DNA of 64,000 nucleotides, from positions 1-64,000 of the forward strand of contig NZ_RHNN01000008.1 in NCBI RefSeq assembly GCF_003946245.1. The letters run 5' to 3'. Each line of letters opens with the position of its first letter. Position 1 is the first letter of the stretch. The translations under genes and the position numbers were made by a program. Positions 1 to 7,453 of this stretch are shown one piece after another. The DNA is from Levilactobacillus cerevisiae. Its GTDB lineage: Bacteria; Bacillota; Bacilli; Lactobacillales; Lactobacillaceae. A model generated the notes under the pieces. That model had not been told where the DNA came from. It worked only from the letters and a program-made list of their open reading frames with translations, and did not search any database.

Positions 1-19
1 CATTCTTTGATTATACAAA

Positions 20-186
20 AATATCCGTTGCCAGTAATCAAATTCATTTGATTACCAACAACAGATATTTTAGAACCATACTTTAACAGGTTTAGGGCGA
101 CTCATTTCTCGTCACTGTCTCCGCACACGAAGCGGAATGCAGGTCGGTGTCCAAACGCCGGCCTTTTTTGTACACCCACAATATAG
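20..186 (-). ncRNA. Antisense RNA of RatA type, copy 1 (putative antitoxin)
   Basis: On the minus strand an extended -10 (TGCTATATT, TATATT at 180-185) and a TGGCCG at -35 (203-208), 17 bp apart, match the promoter of the second copy at 448-565 base for base. The transcript would run left through a segment homologous to copy 2 (around 80-160) into a long hairpin (20-75) whose arms pair almost fully and end in T-rich sequence. The hairpin is unlike that of copy 2, so the 3' end has been rearranged. A partner toxin would lie left of the window and cannot be seen. The antitoxin role is inferred from copy 2. Confidence 0.5.
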
Positions 187-357
187 CATATTATCTGTTG
201 GACGGCCAAGTAAAACACTCGAAAAAATGAAATCGGTCGTAGGAAATGTACTGCAGATATTCAAACCATGCGGGGATGTTTGACGAAGCTATCTTTTCTC
301 CTTTCGAGGTGATGTCTATGGAGACATGGAAAAATCTGAAGAAAGGTTTCACAGCCT

Positions 358-441
358 ATGAGCGTGTTTCAGGCGCTGTCATTGATGCTGGCATTTGCCA
401 CATTAATGATATTAATCGATCGCCATAACGATCGAAAGTAA
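358..441 (+). CDS. Putative holin-like type I toxin, 27 aa
   Basis: A 27-codon gene begins at ATG 358 with the Shine-Dalgarno GAAAGG at 341-346. It encodes MSVFQALSLMLAF then a hydrophobic stretch and a charged tail ending DRHNDRK. This is the layout of the 'putative holin-like toxin' family (TxpA-like): MSVxxAL start, one membrane helix, short Asp/Arg/Lys-rich tail. The stop at 439-441 lies just before the terminator of a convergent minus-strand RNA (448-553), as in TxpA/RatA, where the antitoxin RNA covers the toxin mRNA 3' end. The role is inferred from family and layout. A different frame gives a 60-aa ORF across the same bases, but it lacks family features. No clear toxin promoter was found. 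Confidence 0.72.
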   Translation: MSVFQALSLMLAFATLMILIDRHNDRK

Positions 442-447
442 ATAAAA

Positions 448-553
448 AAGCCGCCCCTTAAGCGTTTGAGTTCAGGGCGACCCATCTGTCGTTACTTACT
501 CCGTTTGTGAAACAGCGTGTAGGGTCGGTGTTCACTCATCGGCCCTTTCGTCT
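448..553 (-). ncRNA. RatA-like antisense antitoxin RNA, copy 2
   Basis: The minus-strand promoter has TATATT at 560-565 with an upstream TG, and TGGCCG at 583-588 with 17-bp spacing. A transcript of about 105 nt would end in a hairpin (451-482, arms GCCGCCCCT and AGGGCGAC) followed by a U-run given by the A-tract at 445-450. The terminator starts nine bases after the toxin stop, so toxin mRNA reading on would pair with this RNA. Both the conserved promoter and the body resemble copy 1 (about 80-208). Confidence 0.62.
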
Positions 554-639
554 GTCTATAATATAGCACATCGGCCATAGAACGGCCACTTAATGGACTT
601 GGCAATAGATGAATGAGCAGCTCAGAGAGGCTTAAAGTC

Positions 640-700
640 TCCTAAGAGCAGTTCAGGCGACGCTCTGATTTATCACTCTGTTCCGATGACATTTTCGCAG
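640..700 (-). repeat. Degenerate third copy of the antitoxin-RNA body
   Basis: Bases around 655-692 (GTTCAGGCGACGCTCTGATT onward) line up with the body of the copy 2 antisense RNA (GTTCAGGGCGACCCATCTG onward), but no matching promoter is visible on the right. It looks like a decayed relic, which would make the left end of the window a small array of type I toxin-antitoxin loci. The rest of 442-750 holds only this relic and the neighbouring terminator. Confidence 0.35.
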
Positions 701-707
701 TCCAATT

Positions 708-741
708 AAAAAATCCACCAGCCAATTTCTAGCTAGTGGAT
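708..741 (-). terminator. Rho-independent terminator of the phosphatase gene
   Basis: Hairpin with arms ATCCAC(CAGCC) at 713-723 and (GGCTA-like) GTGGAT at 731-741. An A-tract at 708-713 gives the U-run on the minus strand. It follows the stop of the minus-strand gene at 751 by ten bases. Confidence 0.85.
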
Positions 742-750
742 GGGCAGCTG

Positions 751-1407
751 TTACTTAACCTTGCCTTCAGAGTTGTTATAATAATTAACCTTGTATTTGC
801 CATCCTTCACGGTCACCTTGGTGATGCTCCCGTTGTCAACTGGCACAGAAACGTCGATGTCCGAGTACTTGGACACGATGCTCCGGATGGTCGTGCTATG
901 GGTGGCGATTAAGAGGCGGTCGCCGTCATTCGCTGCGGTAATCGCGTTATCCAGGCCGGGTTGCACGCGATTCCAGAAGGTGGCGTTGTCCTCAGCGTCG
1001 CCAAATGGATCTTGGGCGTGGAACATATCCTTAGTCTTTTCAATCGTCAGTTCCTTGATCATGGCGTTGAAGGAATCCAAACCGATCGGCGTGCCCAGCG
1101 TGTACCAGACCAAGCCAGTGTCCAGGCCTTCAAAGTAGCCAAAGTTTTCTTCACGAAAGGCTGGTTCGGTGGTCAACGTGACCGGGGCATCGTTGGCAGC
1201 CAAGATACTCTTAGCCGTATTTTGTGCCCGGGTCGTATCACTGGCGTAAGCCGCCGCAAACTGAATTTTGGCTAACCGCTCGCCGGCACGTTTGGCATCG
1301 GCGATTCCCTTTGCAGTTAGCGGGGAGTCAGACCACCCTTGAATCCGATGGTATTTGTTTAAGTAAGTTTGGCCGTGACGCACCAAATAAAGTTCAACTG
1401 TCGCCAT
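751..1407 (-). CDS. Histidine phosphatase family protein (phosphoglycerate mutase-like)
   Basis: The 218-aa protein opens with LVRHGQT (residues 8-14), the RHG phosphohistidine motif of the histidine phosphatase superfamily. A later EENFGYFEG and an ATHSTTIRSI segment supply the acid/base Glu and the second catalytic His. The length fits small cytosolic phosphatases of the GpmB/CobC type rather than the ~230-250-aa glycolytic GpmA. The substrate cannot be read from the sequence. A start at 1407 is supported by GAGGAGAG-like bases upstream on the minus strand, and a terminator follows the gene, so it looks monocistronic. Confidence 0.9.
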   Translation of the reverse strand: MATVELYLVRHGQTYLNKYHRIQGWSDSPLTAKGIADAKRAGERLAKIQFAAAYASDTTRAQNTAKSILAANDAPVTLTTEPAFREENFGYFEGLDTGLVWYTLGTPIGLDSFNAMIKELTIEKTKDMFHAQDPFGDAEDNATFWNRVQPGLDNAITAANDGDRLLIATHSTTIRSIVSKYSDIDVSVPVDNGSITKVTVKDGKYKVNYYNNSEGKVK

Positions 1408-1477
1408 TTCAATCTCTCCTCTTCTTAAATAACTTTTGTCTCACATTTCAATAATATAGCTGTGGCGGTACAACGTG

Positions 1478-1500
1478 AGTCTGGGTTTTTAATCCAGACT
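1478..1500. other. Short inverted repeat upstream of the phosphatase gene
   Basis: AGTCTGG and CCAGACT flank a nine-base loop. It lies about 75 bp upstream of the phosphatase start and could be an operator or part of the S2 region. No function is assigned. Confidence 0.35.
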
Positions 1501-1626
1501 TGAAACCACCAGTGGCCAGTAAGGCAAATGCACTCCTGGCTTGAGGTGATAGACCACTTAACAGCTTACCAGTTTTAGCCAAAGGTTGAAAGCGGCACGC
1601 CGTCTAAAACTGACGGATTACCGTTC

Positions 1627-1768
1627 GCCAAATTTAGGTCAGAACGATGTGGGGTAGGACGGCCCAAGCCCTAGCACAGCCTTGAGCCTCGCTTTGAACC
1701 GCCCAACCCGGGGCTCAAAGTCGCTAGTAGACCACATGGAAAATCCCAAGGCTGAGTCTAAATTTGGC
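1627..1768 (+). repeat. S2-type structured intergenic element, copy 1
   Basis: The ends are a perfect 10-bp inverted repeat (CCAAATTTAG at 1628-1637, CTAAATTTGG at 1758-1767). Inside are nested pairs ATGTGG/CCACAT and TTGAGCC/GGCTCAA. The same plan, a long closing stem with nested stems built on TTGAG/CTCAA words, is seen at 8979-9138 and 9217-9439. The closing sequences differ but pairing is kept, which suggests selection on structure. No coding potential was recognised. Confidence 0.5.
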
Positions 1769-1860
1769 TCGCCCACGTCTATATGGACGGTTGTCAATGA
1801 CTTTGAATAAACGTTGAACGTTCAGCGACGTTTACGTCAATCTAATAGTGACAAACAATC

Positions 1861-2060
1861 ATAACCGGAGAAGGTCAGAGGTGGAGGCTGCTGTGACGAC
1901 GGTGTTAGCTGGGCACCAGCTTACAGCGTGGGACGCGTTTGGAGACTGACGGTCCTGGTCAGGCTTTAAACCCAGCCGGAGGACCGTTCCCCAGGCCGCA
2001 GGCGGTCCCCATAGCAGCCGGAATCTCTGGCAGCCGCAGGTGGGCACGAATAACCAATTT
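1861..2060 (+). ncRNA. S1-type structured RNA element, copy C (diverged)
   Basis: This is a distant relative of the S1 elements at 4416-4652 and 7137-7425. It shares the order GGTGTTAG...CTTACAGC, then a GGAGAC-like word, then the conserved word CCGCAGGCGG (around 1997-2006). Own helices include GGCTGCT/AGCAGCC (1886-1892 with 2013-2019), ACGGTCCT/AGGACCGT (1949-1956 with 1980-1987) and AGCTGG/CCAGCT. It lies between the phosphatase region and the convergent 3' end of the antiporter, so it is not a leader of any gene here. That argues the S1 family can stand alone. Confidence 0.5.
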
Positions 2061-2096
2061 AGTAGGCACAATCCTTGTTAGCTGAGCATTTAGGCC

Positions 2097-3953
2097 TTAG
2101 TTTAAAATGCCTAGTTCGCGCCGGATCTCATGCGCCGTTTCCGCGTTGCTGGTAAAGATGATGCGGTCATTCAGCTTCAGCGTGGTGCTACCAGTTGGCC
2201 GGACAAAGTGGCCATCCCGGAAGATTTGACTGATGGTGATGTCCTTAACAAACGGCAGACTGTGAATTTCCTGATCGGTATAGCGCCGGTTGCGGAGCGC
2301 GACTTCGTAGACGGCGGAGGTCGAGGCCGTCAGTAGGCGCAGTGTCGTTGGCGTTTCAATCAGGCTACGGAGCATGGCGATGTTGACGTTCGGTGTGTTG
2401 TAGACTTCAATGCCGAGGTCGGTCAGCTCGTCTTCCCGGGCGTCCAACACGTTGCGGTCCTCGAAGCGGGCAATGACCCGGGTGACGCCGTACGCCTTGG
2501 CGGCTTTGGCCAGTTCATAATTTTTTGTCGCGTTGAAGTGGCCAAGAACCACGATGTCTGCGTCGAAGGCGTCTTGCCCCTCTACGTAGTCACTCTCCAG
2601 AGAGTCGAGTAATTTCGCATTGACCTCTGAGTTGTACGTTTTGTAATTGTCCGGCTTGTCCGTGTACATCGTGATGTCGTACCAACTGTCGGCGAGTTGC
2701 TGAGCGACGGGAACGGTCAGGAGGTTGGTCCCGATAAAGTGGACGGTCGACTTTTTCAGGTCCTCGGCTTCAGCGGAATAGCCAGTGTTAAAGAGCAGCG
2801 GGCCGAGCACACAAGTGAGAATGGCGGCCAACAGGAAGGCACCGGACTGTTGCGAGGTGACGACCTTCATGGATTTTGCCACCTGCAGGACCGCCAAGAC
2901 CATGGTGATGGTTGTCGCAGAAATGGCGGTGCCAGCGAAGGCGTTGGCCCGTTTGAAACGCAAGCGCAGGATAAAGTAAACCGCGGCTTTGGCCAGCAGA
3001 TAGGCGGCAAAGAAGGCAGGAATCAGCAGCAACGTTGCCGGGTCGGCCAGGATGGTTCGGAGATTGAGTTCGGCACCGCTCATCATGAAGAAGATGGGGA
3101 TGAAAAAGCCGTAGCCAATCCCGTCGAGGCGGACCATGGTGTTTTCTTGCGGTTGCAGCAATTTCATCACGATACCGGCCACGAACGCACCCAGGATGCC
3201 CTCAGCACCCACAGATTCAGCGAGAACGACCAAGCTAAAAATCAGGAAGAAGGCCAGTCGAATGTCAAGTTGCGTCGTTGATTTATTAATACTGTCGAAG
3301 AAGGTGAAGAACGGCTGGAAGCGCCGGAACAACACGCCGGCAGCCAGAAAGACCAGCAGGAGTAGCCACAAAGATTTACTATTGTCACCGAAGACGGAGG
3401 CGTAAATCGTCAGGGAAAAGAGGGGGATGATTTCCCCCAGGGCGGCGATTAACAGGACCGTTTGCCCGAATGGCTTGCTGAGGAGTTCCTTTTCCTTTAG
3501 CGTGGCGATGACGATTCCCAGCGAAATGGTCATGAAGATGATGGCCGCTAACCACGGATCCTTGAACAGCCCGGTCCACTGGCAAATGAATCCCAGCAAG
3601 AGCGAACTCGCCATGATGGCCAGATAACTGGTGACGGCGAGAAAGACTGGCGAATACTTGGGCGCGCTGCCGGCCACCTTGGCAGCCAGGGGCGTCTGCG
3701 GTCGTTTTCGCCGGTTGAACAGGCTGAAATCAATTTCCATCCCACTTAAGAACAGGAGAAAAATAACGCCGGTACTCGACAGGAGTGACAGGGTTGAATT
3801 GCTGTGGACAACGTTTAGGACGCTGGGTCCCAACAGAATACCCACGAGAATTTCCACCACGGCGGTCGGTAGAACGGTCAACTTGAATTTAGCCATGACT
3901 AACGGCGTGACCAGAGCGGCAGTTAGAATAATTAACAAAGAAACTTGATCCAT
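2097..3953 (-). CDS. CPA2-family cation:proton antiporter with C-terminal RCK domains
   Basis: The 618-aa protein has about twelve hydrophobic segments over residues 1-390, with the Na/H-exchanger type SLLSSTGVIFLLFLSGME region. A Rossmann-like TrkA-N domain follows (about 400-515), then a TrkA-C domain (about 535-615, ending in SNAETAHEIRRELG). This is the KefB/YbaL architecture: potassium or sodium efflux against protons, gated by a cytosolic nucleotide-binding RCK pair. Substrate ion and ligand are not readable. The TrkA-N fold begins FIGTNLLTVPVAQQL, a weakened form of the GxGxxG nucleotide loop, so ligand binding may be altered. The gene stands alone, minus strand, about 140 bp from any neighbour. 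Confidence 0.9.
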   Translation of the reverse strand: MDQVSLLIILTAALVTPLVMAKFKLTVLPTAVVEILVGILLGPSVLNVVHSNSTLSLLSSTGVIFLLFLSGMEIDFSLFNRRKRPQTPLAAKVAGSAPKYSPVFLAVTSYLAIMASSLLLGFICQWTGLFKDPWLAAIIFMTISLGIVIATLKEKELLSKPFGQTVLLIAALGEIIPLFSLTIYASVFGDNSKSLWLLLLVFLAAGVLFRRFQPFFTFFDSINKSTTQLDIRLAFFLIFSLVVLAESVGAEGILGAFVAGIVMKLLQPQENTMVRLDGIGYGFFIPIFFMMSGAELNLRTILADPATLLLIPAFFAAYLLAKAAVYFILRLRFKRANAFAGTAISATTITMVLAVLQVAKSMKVVTSQQSGAFLLAAILTCVLGPLLFNTGYSAEAEDLKKSTVHFIGTNLLTVPVAQQLADSWYDITMYTDKPDNYKTYNSEVNAKLLDSLESDYVEGQDAFDADIVVLGHFNATKNYELAKAAKAYGVTRVIARFEDRNVLDAREDELTDLGIEVYNTPNVNIAMLRSLIETPTTLRLLTASTSAVYEVALRNRRYTDQEIHSLPFVKDITISQIFRDGHFVRPTGSTTLKLNDRIIFTSNAETAHEIRRELGILN

Positions 3954-4415
3954 CGTTTCATCCCCTCAAAAAAGTTCCCCTTTATTATAGCAAAGTTAGC
4001 CACGACTAACTGGTTTAACGACGGGCGGTTTACTTTATTTATAGGCTGAATACGTGTAGAATGGTAAGTCAAATTATGCTTGGTTGCGGACCAGGAAACT
4101 GGCCCCAGCACCACTGAAATTGGATGGTAGGGCTGAAACATCAATGCACAAGTGCCGCATGTGTCCACGGACTGTCACGGTCGAGTAATTGGGGACGCAA
4201 TTCAAGCGTAGTCGACTGATAAAATCGGCTGACGGTAGTGCAGTGGGCAGATACTTGTCGCGACAGGAAATTGTGGGGGAGAATGACATATCCTCCAGGG
4301 AAGAATCATGACGAACGTAAAGTCATGTAAGCATTAAAGCATGTGCGAAAATGATGTGAACTAGTCCGATATGGACTTATACACAGAAAGAAAAAAATGA
4401 CACGAACAGCGATGC
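3954..4415. other. Intergenic stretch upstream of the antiporter and S1 copy A
   Basis: This stretch separates the divergent antiporter and helicase genes and must hold both promoters. A 71-codon open frame on the minus strand (4074-4289) was considered; its Shine-Dalgarno sits only two bases from the start, and it resembles nothing known to me. No repeat or RNA gene was recognised before the S1 element begins at 4416. Confidence 0.4.
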
Positions 4416-4652
4416 CCCCAATCACAATGTGAGTGGAGCCGGAGGCAGCTAGGTATGGAATCCCCTGTGTCGGTGTTGTTAGACCGGTGAAATTTCCGGC
4501 CTTACAACACGGGTCGTGTGGAAAGACTTGTGGGTTTTACAAGGCTTGCCACCGCTGTCGAAGACCGCCTTATGGCTTCGGCAGGTTGCCCCACAGGGGT
4601 GGAATACCTAGAGGCCGCAGGCGGAACGCACTCACCACACCAGTGATTGGGG
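4416..4652 (+). ncRNA. S1-type structured RNA element, copy A
   Basis: Nested helices close the element. P0 is CCCCAATCAC/GTGATTGGGG (4416-4425 with 4643-4652). P1 is GTGAGTG/CACTCAC (4429-4435 with 4629-4635). P3 is CTAGGTAT/ATACCTAG (4449-4456 with 4604-4611). P4 is CCCCTGTG/CACAGGGG (4462-4469 with 4592-4599). P5 is GTGTTGT/ACAACAC (4473-4479 with 4504-4510). Two more hairpins lie inside (CTTGT/ACAAG, CTGTCGAAG/CTTCGGCAG). Nearly all change in copy B with pairing kept. It ends about 25 nt before the helicase Shine-Dalgarno, so it could be a 5' leader or a free RNA. Confidence 0.7.
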
Positions 4653-4689
4653 AAAATCGTGTAAACCAGGAAAATGAGGAGGGATTGGC

Positions 4690-6984
4690 TTGCCAGATTC
4701 AATCAAGGCCCACGAGCAAGAACATTTAGACGCGGTGGTCACAAAGATCAAGACCGCCGAAAAAGAAGCGAAGGAACGGATCGATGTTGCCGAAAATGAC
4801 GAGGCCGGTATCCGGAAGAACTTTGTCAACGATCTGCGCATCAAGACGGATAGTTACGAAGGTATTTTGGAAACTGCACTGTCCGTACGTCAGCAGCAAC
4901 AGATGTTAGCCGAACGACAGAATAGTTGGCAACATGCGACCACGGAACTGAGTACGTTGCAACGGTTGGAGCAAAAGGCTTACTTCGCCCGGATCGACTT
5001 TCAAGAGGGCCCCAAGGCCAAGGTGGAGAGCATCTACATCGGTCTCGGTTCCTTCTCTGACACGCCTGACCACTTCTTGATTTACGACTGGCGCGCGCCC
5101 ATCTCCAGCATTTACTACGATGGCGAGCTCGGCAATGTGAGTTACCAGACGCCGGATGGCGAACAGACGGTGGACGTCAAGTTAAAACGCCAATTTCAAA
5201 TTGAAGACGGCACCATCATCACCCTGTACGATACGGATCAGACGGTGACCGACCAGATGCTCTTGTCGGCGCTGAGCGAACACTCCGACACCAAGATGAA
5301 GAGCATCGTCACCACGATTCAAAAGGAACAAAACCAGATTATCCGGGACACCGGCTCTGATTTACTGTTCGTGCAAGGGGCAGCGGGGTCCGGTAAAACG
5401 GCCGCAATCCTGCAGCGAGTGGCGTTTCTGCTGTACCGGTACCGGGGCCATTTGAACGCCGGCCAGGTCATGCTCTTCTCGCCTAATCAATTATTTAACG
5501 ATTACATTGACCAGGTGCTCCCAGAATTGGGTGAGCACAACATGGTCCAAATGACGTACTACCAGTACGCTGGTCGCCGCTTGCCGAAGATTGACGTGGA
5601 AACGTTGGCGCAACGCTTTGACGAGACCAACACGCCAGCACAAAAGAAGATTAACCAGTTGAAGGGGAGTTTAGCGTTCTTTGACGCGGTCACCGGTTAC
5701 GCCGACCACCTGGAAGCCAGCGACATGGTCTTCCGCAACATCAAGTTTAATGGCGACATCTTCATTACCAAGGAAAAAATTCAAGAAATCTACTATAGTT
5801 TTAACCGTAATTATCACCTGGGTAACCGACTGCAGGCCACCAAGGAAGCCTTGATTCGGATCCTGAATCGCCGGATTTCCAGCGAAATGAAGACCAAGTG
5901 GGTGGAAGATACCATCCAGGATCTCAGCAAGCAGCAGCTGGACACCCTCTATGGGGATGATCCGCGGGAGTTTGACTCGTCCGAAAAGGAAATGCAATTT
6001 CTGTCACGTAAGGTGGTTATGCAGGCGTTTGAACCGATTCGCAAGGCGATTGTGCGGGCACGTTTCCTGAGCATCAACAATCAGTACGTCCACATGCTGC
6101 GAGACATGCCAAATCGGATTGACCTGAGCGCTTACCACGTGACGGTGGCCGACTGGAATGCCAGCGTCGAGGAGTCCGTCGCGAAGTTGCGGGACCACCG
6201 GATGCAGCTGGTCGATACCACGCCGTACCTGTACCTGTACGACAAGATGACGGGTAAATCCGGCGAGCGGGACATGCGCTACGTTTTCATGGATGAAATT
6301 CAGGACTACAACGCCTTTCAACTGGCGTTCCTGAAGTTCAGTTTCCCGCGGGCGCGCTTCACCATGCTGGGGGACCTCAACCAAGCCATTTTCACCAAGG
6401 AAAATAGCCGCACGTTGTTGCAGGAGCTGAGCACCATGTTCGATCCTGAAAAGACACGGGTGGTCCAACTGACCCAGTCTTACCGATCGACGCAACAGGT
6501 CACCGACTTCACCAAGCATATTTTGAAAAATGGGGAAGCCGTGACGGCGTTTGCGCGTGAGGGTGAACTGCCAACCATGACGGTGGCGGCGGATGAAGAT
6601 GCGGCGTTGCAGAAGGTCATCGCCCAAATCAAGCAAAATGAAGAAGAGGACGAAACGACGGCCATCATTGGCAAGGACCTGGCGGATTGTCGGGATCTCA
6701 CGGAGAAGCTGAAGGCGGCCGGCGTTGCGGTGACGCTGATTCAATCCGAAAACCAACGGCTGGCACCGGGCACCATCGTCGTGCCATCGTTCCTGGCCAA
6801 GGGTTTGGAATTCGACGGCGTGGTAGTCTGGCAGGCATCGGCCAGTCGCTACAGTGCGGATGACGAACGACAACTGTTGTACACCATCTGTTCCCGGGCG
6901 ATGCACCGCTTGAGTATTGTGGCGGTGGAAGAGCTGTCACCCCTGTTGAGCGATGTGCCAACTGATGAATATGAAATGGTTTAA
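4690..6984 (+). CDS. HelD-like superfamily 1 DNA/RNA helicase (RNA polymerase recycling type)
   Basis: The 764-aa protein starts at TTG 4690 after AGGAGGGA. Its N-terminus is charged and coiled-coil-like (residues 1-60, KIKTAEKEAKERIDVAENDE). A UvrD/Rep-type motor follows, with Walker A GAAGSGKT near residue 231, Walker B FMDEIQDYNAFQ near 535, a QSYRST motif near 595 and late helicase motifs (KGLEFDGVVVW). A long N-terminal arm before a split SF1 motor is typical of HelD, which removes RNA polymerase from DNA and recycles it. UvrD and PcrA lack this arm. The HelD assignment is by architecture. S1 copy A lies just upstream, and a terminator follows. Confidence 0.85.
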   Translation: MPDSIKAHEQEHLDAVVTKIKTAEKEAKERIDVAENDEAGIRKNFVNDLRIKTDSYEGILETALSVRQQQQMLAERQNSWQHATTELSTLQRLEQKAYFARIDFQEGPKAKVESIYIGLGSFSDTPDHFLIYDWRAPISSIYYDGELGNVSYQTPDGEQTVDVKLKRQFQIEDGTIITLYDTDQTVTDQMLLSALSEHSDTKMKSIVTTIQKEQNQIIRDTGSDLLFVQGAAGSGKTAAILQRVAFLLYRYRGHLNAGQVMLFSPNQLFNDYIDQVLPELGEHNMVQMTYYQYAGRRLPKIDVETLAQRFDETNTPAQKKINQLKGSLAFFDAVTGYADHLEASDMVFRNIKFNGDIFITKEKIQEIYYSFNRNYHLGNRLQATKEALIRILNRRISSEMKTKWVEDTIQDLSKQQLDTLYGDDPREFDSSEKEMQFLSRKVVMQAFEPIRKAIVRARFLSINNQYVHMLRDMPNRIDLSAYHVTVADWNASVEESVAKLRDHRMQLVDTTPYLYLYDKMTGKSGERDMRYVFMDEIQDYNAFQLAFLKFSFPRARFTMLGDLNQAIFTKENSRTLLQELSTMFDPEKTRVVQLTQSYRSTQQVTDFTKHILKNGEAVTAFAREGELPTMTVAADEDAALQKVIAQIKQNEEEDETTAIIGKDLADCRDLTEKLKAAGVAVTLIQSENQRLAPGTIVVPSFLAKGLEFDGVVVWQASASRYSADDERQLLYTICSRAMHRLSIVAVEELSPLLSDVPTDEYEMV

Positions 6985-6999
6985 AGCCTAAGTAAATAA

Positions 7000-7039
7000 G
7001 CGGCCCTCGTCAGATTTCTGTGCTGATGGGGGCCGTTTT
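7000..7039 (+). terminator. Terminator after the HelD-like gene
   Basis: CGGCCCTCGTCAG (7001-7013) pairs with CTGATGGGGGCCG (7023-7035) and is followed by TTTT. It lies 16 bases after the helicase stop. Confidence 0.88.
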
Positions 7040-7114
7040 CATATCGGCAGAAAAAAGGTGTGAACGCGCTGCCAAACTTTGTGAAATCATGCCCGGTAGC
7101 GGGGGTATCTGCGG

Positions 7115-7120
7115 TATAAT
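7115..7120 (+). promoter_or_regulatory. Perfect -10 box ahead of S1 copy B and coaA
   Basis: TATAAT at 7115-7120 has no good -35 hexamer 17 bp upstream, so its strength is unclear. It lies about 17 bp before the closing helix of S1 copy B, which would place the element at the 5' end of the transcript. Confidence 0.4.
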
Positions 7121-7136
7121 AAGACTTAATTGTTTT

Positions 7137-7425
7137 ACGTGTTGTGCGTGTGAAGTGGCTGGTAGTCCGTTCTAAATTTTTTGGACACCAGCGGACAGAT
7201 GCGCACGTTTGCTTGGCGTTGGAGCCGGAGACAGCTAGTTACAGAAACCTGTGTCGATGGTGTTAGACCGGTGAACTTCCGGCCTTACAGCATGGGTCGT
7301 GTGGGGAGACTTGCGGTGTTTGCAAGGCTCACCACCGCCTCTGGAGACCGCTTTTGGGCTCCAGAGGGTTGCCCCACAGGTTGGGAGTAACTAGCTACCG
7401 CAGGCGGAAACCCCAAGCAACACGT
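7137..7425 (+). ncRNA. S1-type structured RNA element, copy B
   Basis: Same fold as copy A with different bases. P0 is ACGTGTTG/CAACACGT (7137-7144 with 7418-7425). P1 is GCTTGG/CCAAGC (7211-7216 with 7413-7418). P3 is GCTAGTTAC/GTAACTAGC (7234-7242 with 7387-7395). P4 is AACCTGTG/CACAGGTT (7246-7253 with 7375-7382). There is also a CTTGC/GCAAG hairpin and a nine-pair CCTCTGGAG/CTCCAGAGG hairpin. The P0 3' strand is followed by GATTTTTTT, so it may also act as a terminator. It sits between a TATAAT at 7115 and coaA. Single-strand words such as TTAGACCGGTGAA and CCGCAGGCGGAA are shared with copy A. Confidence 0.72.
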
Positions 7426-7453
7426 GATTTTTTTGCAAAGTAGAGGTGTCTTC

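Noticed and set aside
246-428. 60-codon plus-strand frame over the holin-like toxin
   Set aside because: It is in a different frame from the 27-aa toxin, lacks a good ribosome site and resembles no family.
1859-2071. 70-codon minus-strand frame
   Set aside because: It runs through the S1 copy C element; its openness follows from the GC-rich paired sequence.
4074-4289. 71-codon minus-strand frame between antiporter and helicase
   Set aside because: The Shine-Dalgarno is only two bases from the start and no homology was recognised; kept out of the gene list.
6004-6906. 300-codon minus-strand frame
   Set aside because: It is a shadow of the HelD-like gene, whose motifs and ribosome site are clear; the shadow has no motif.
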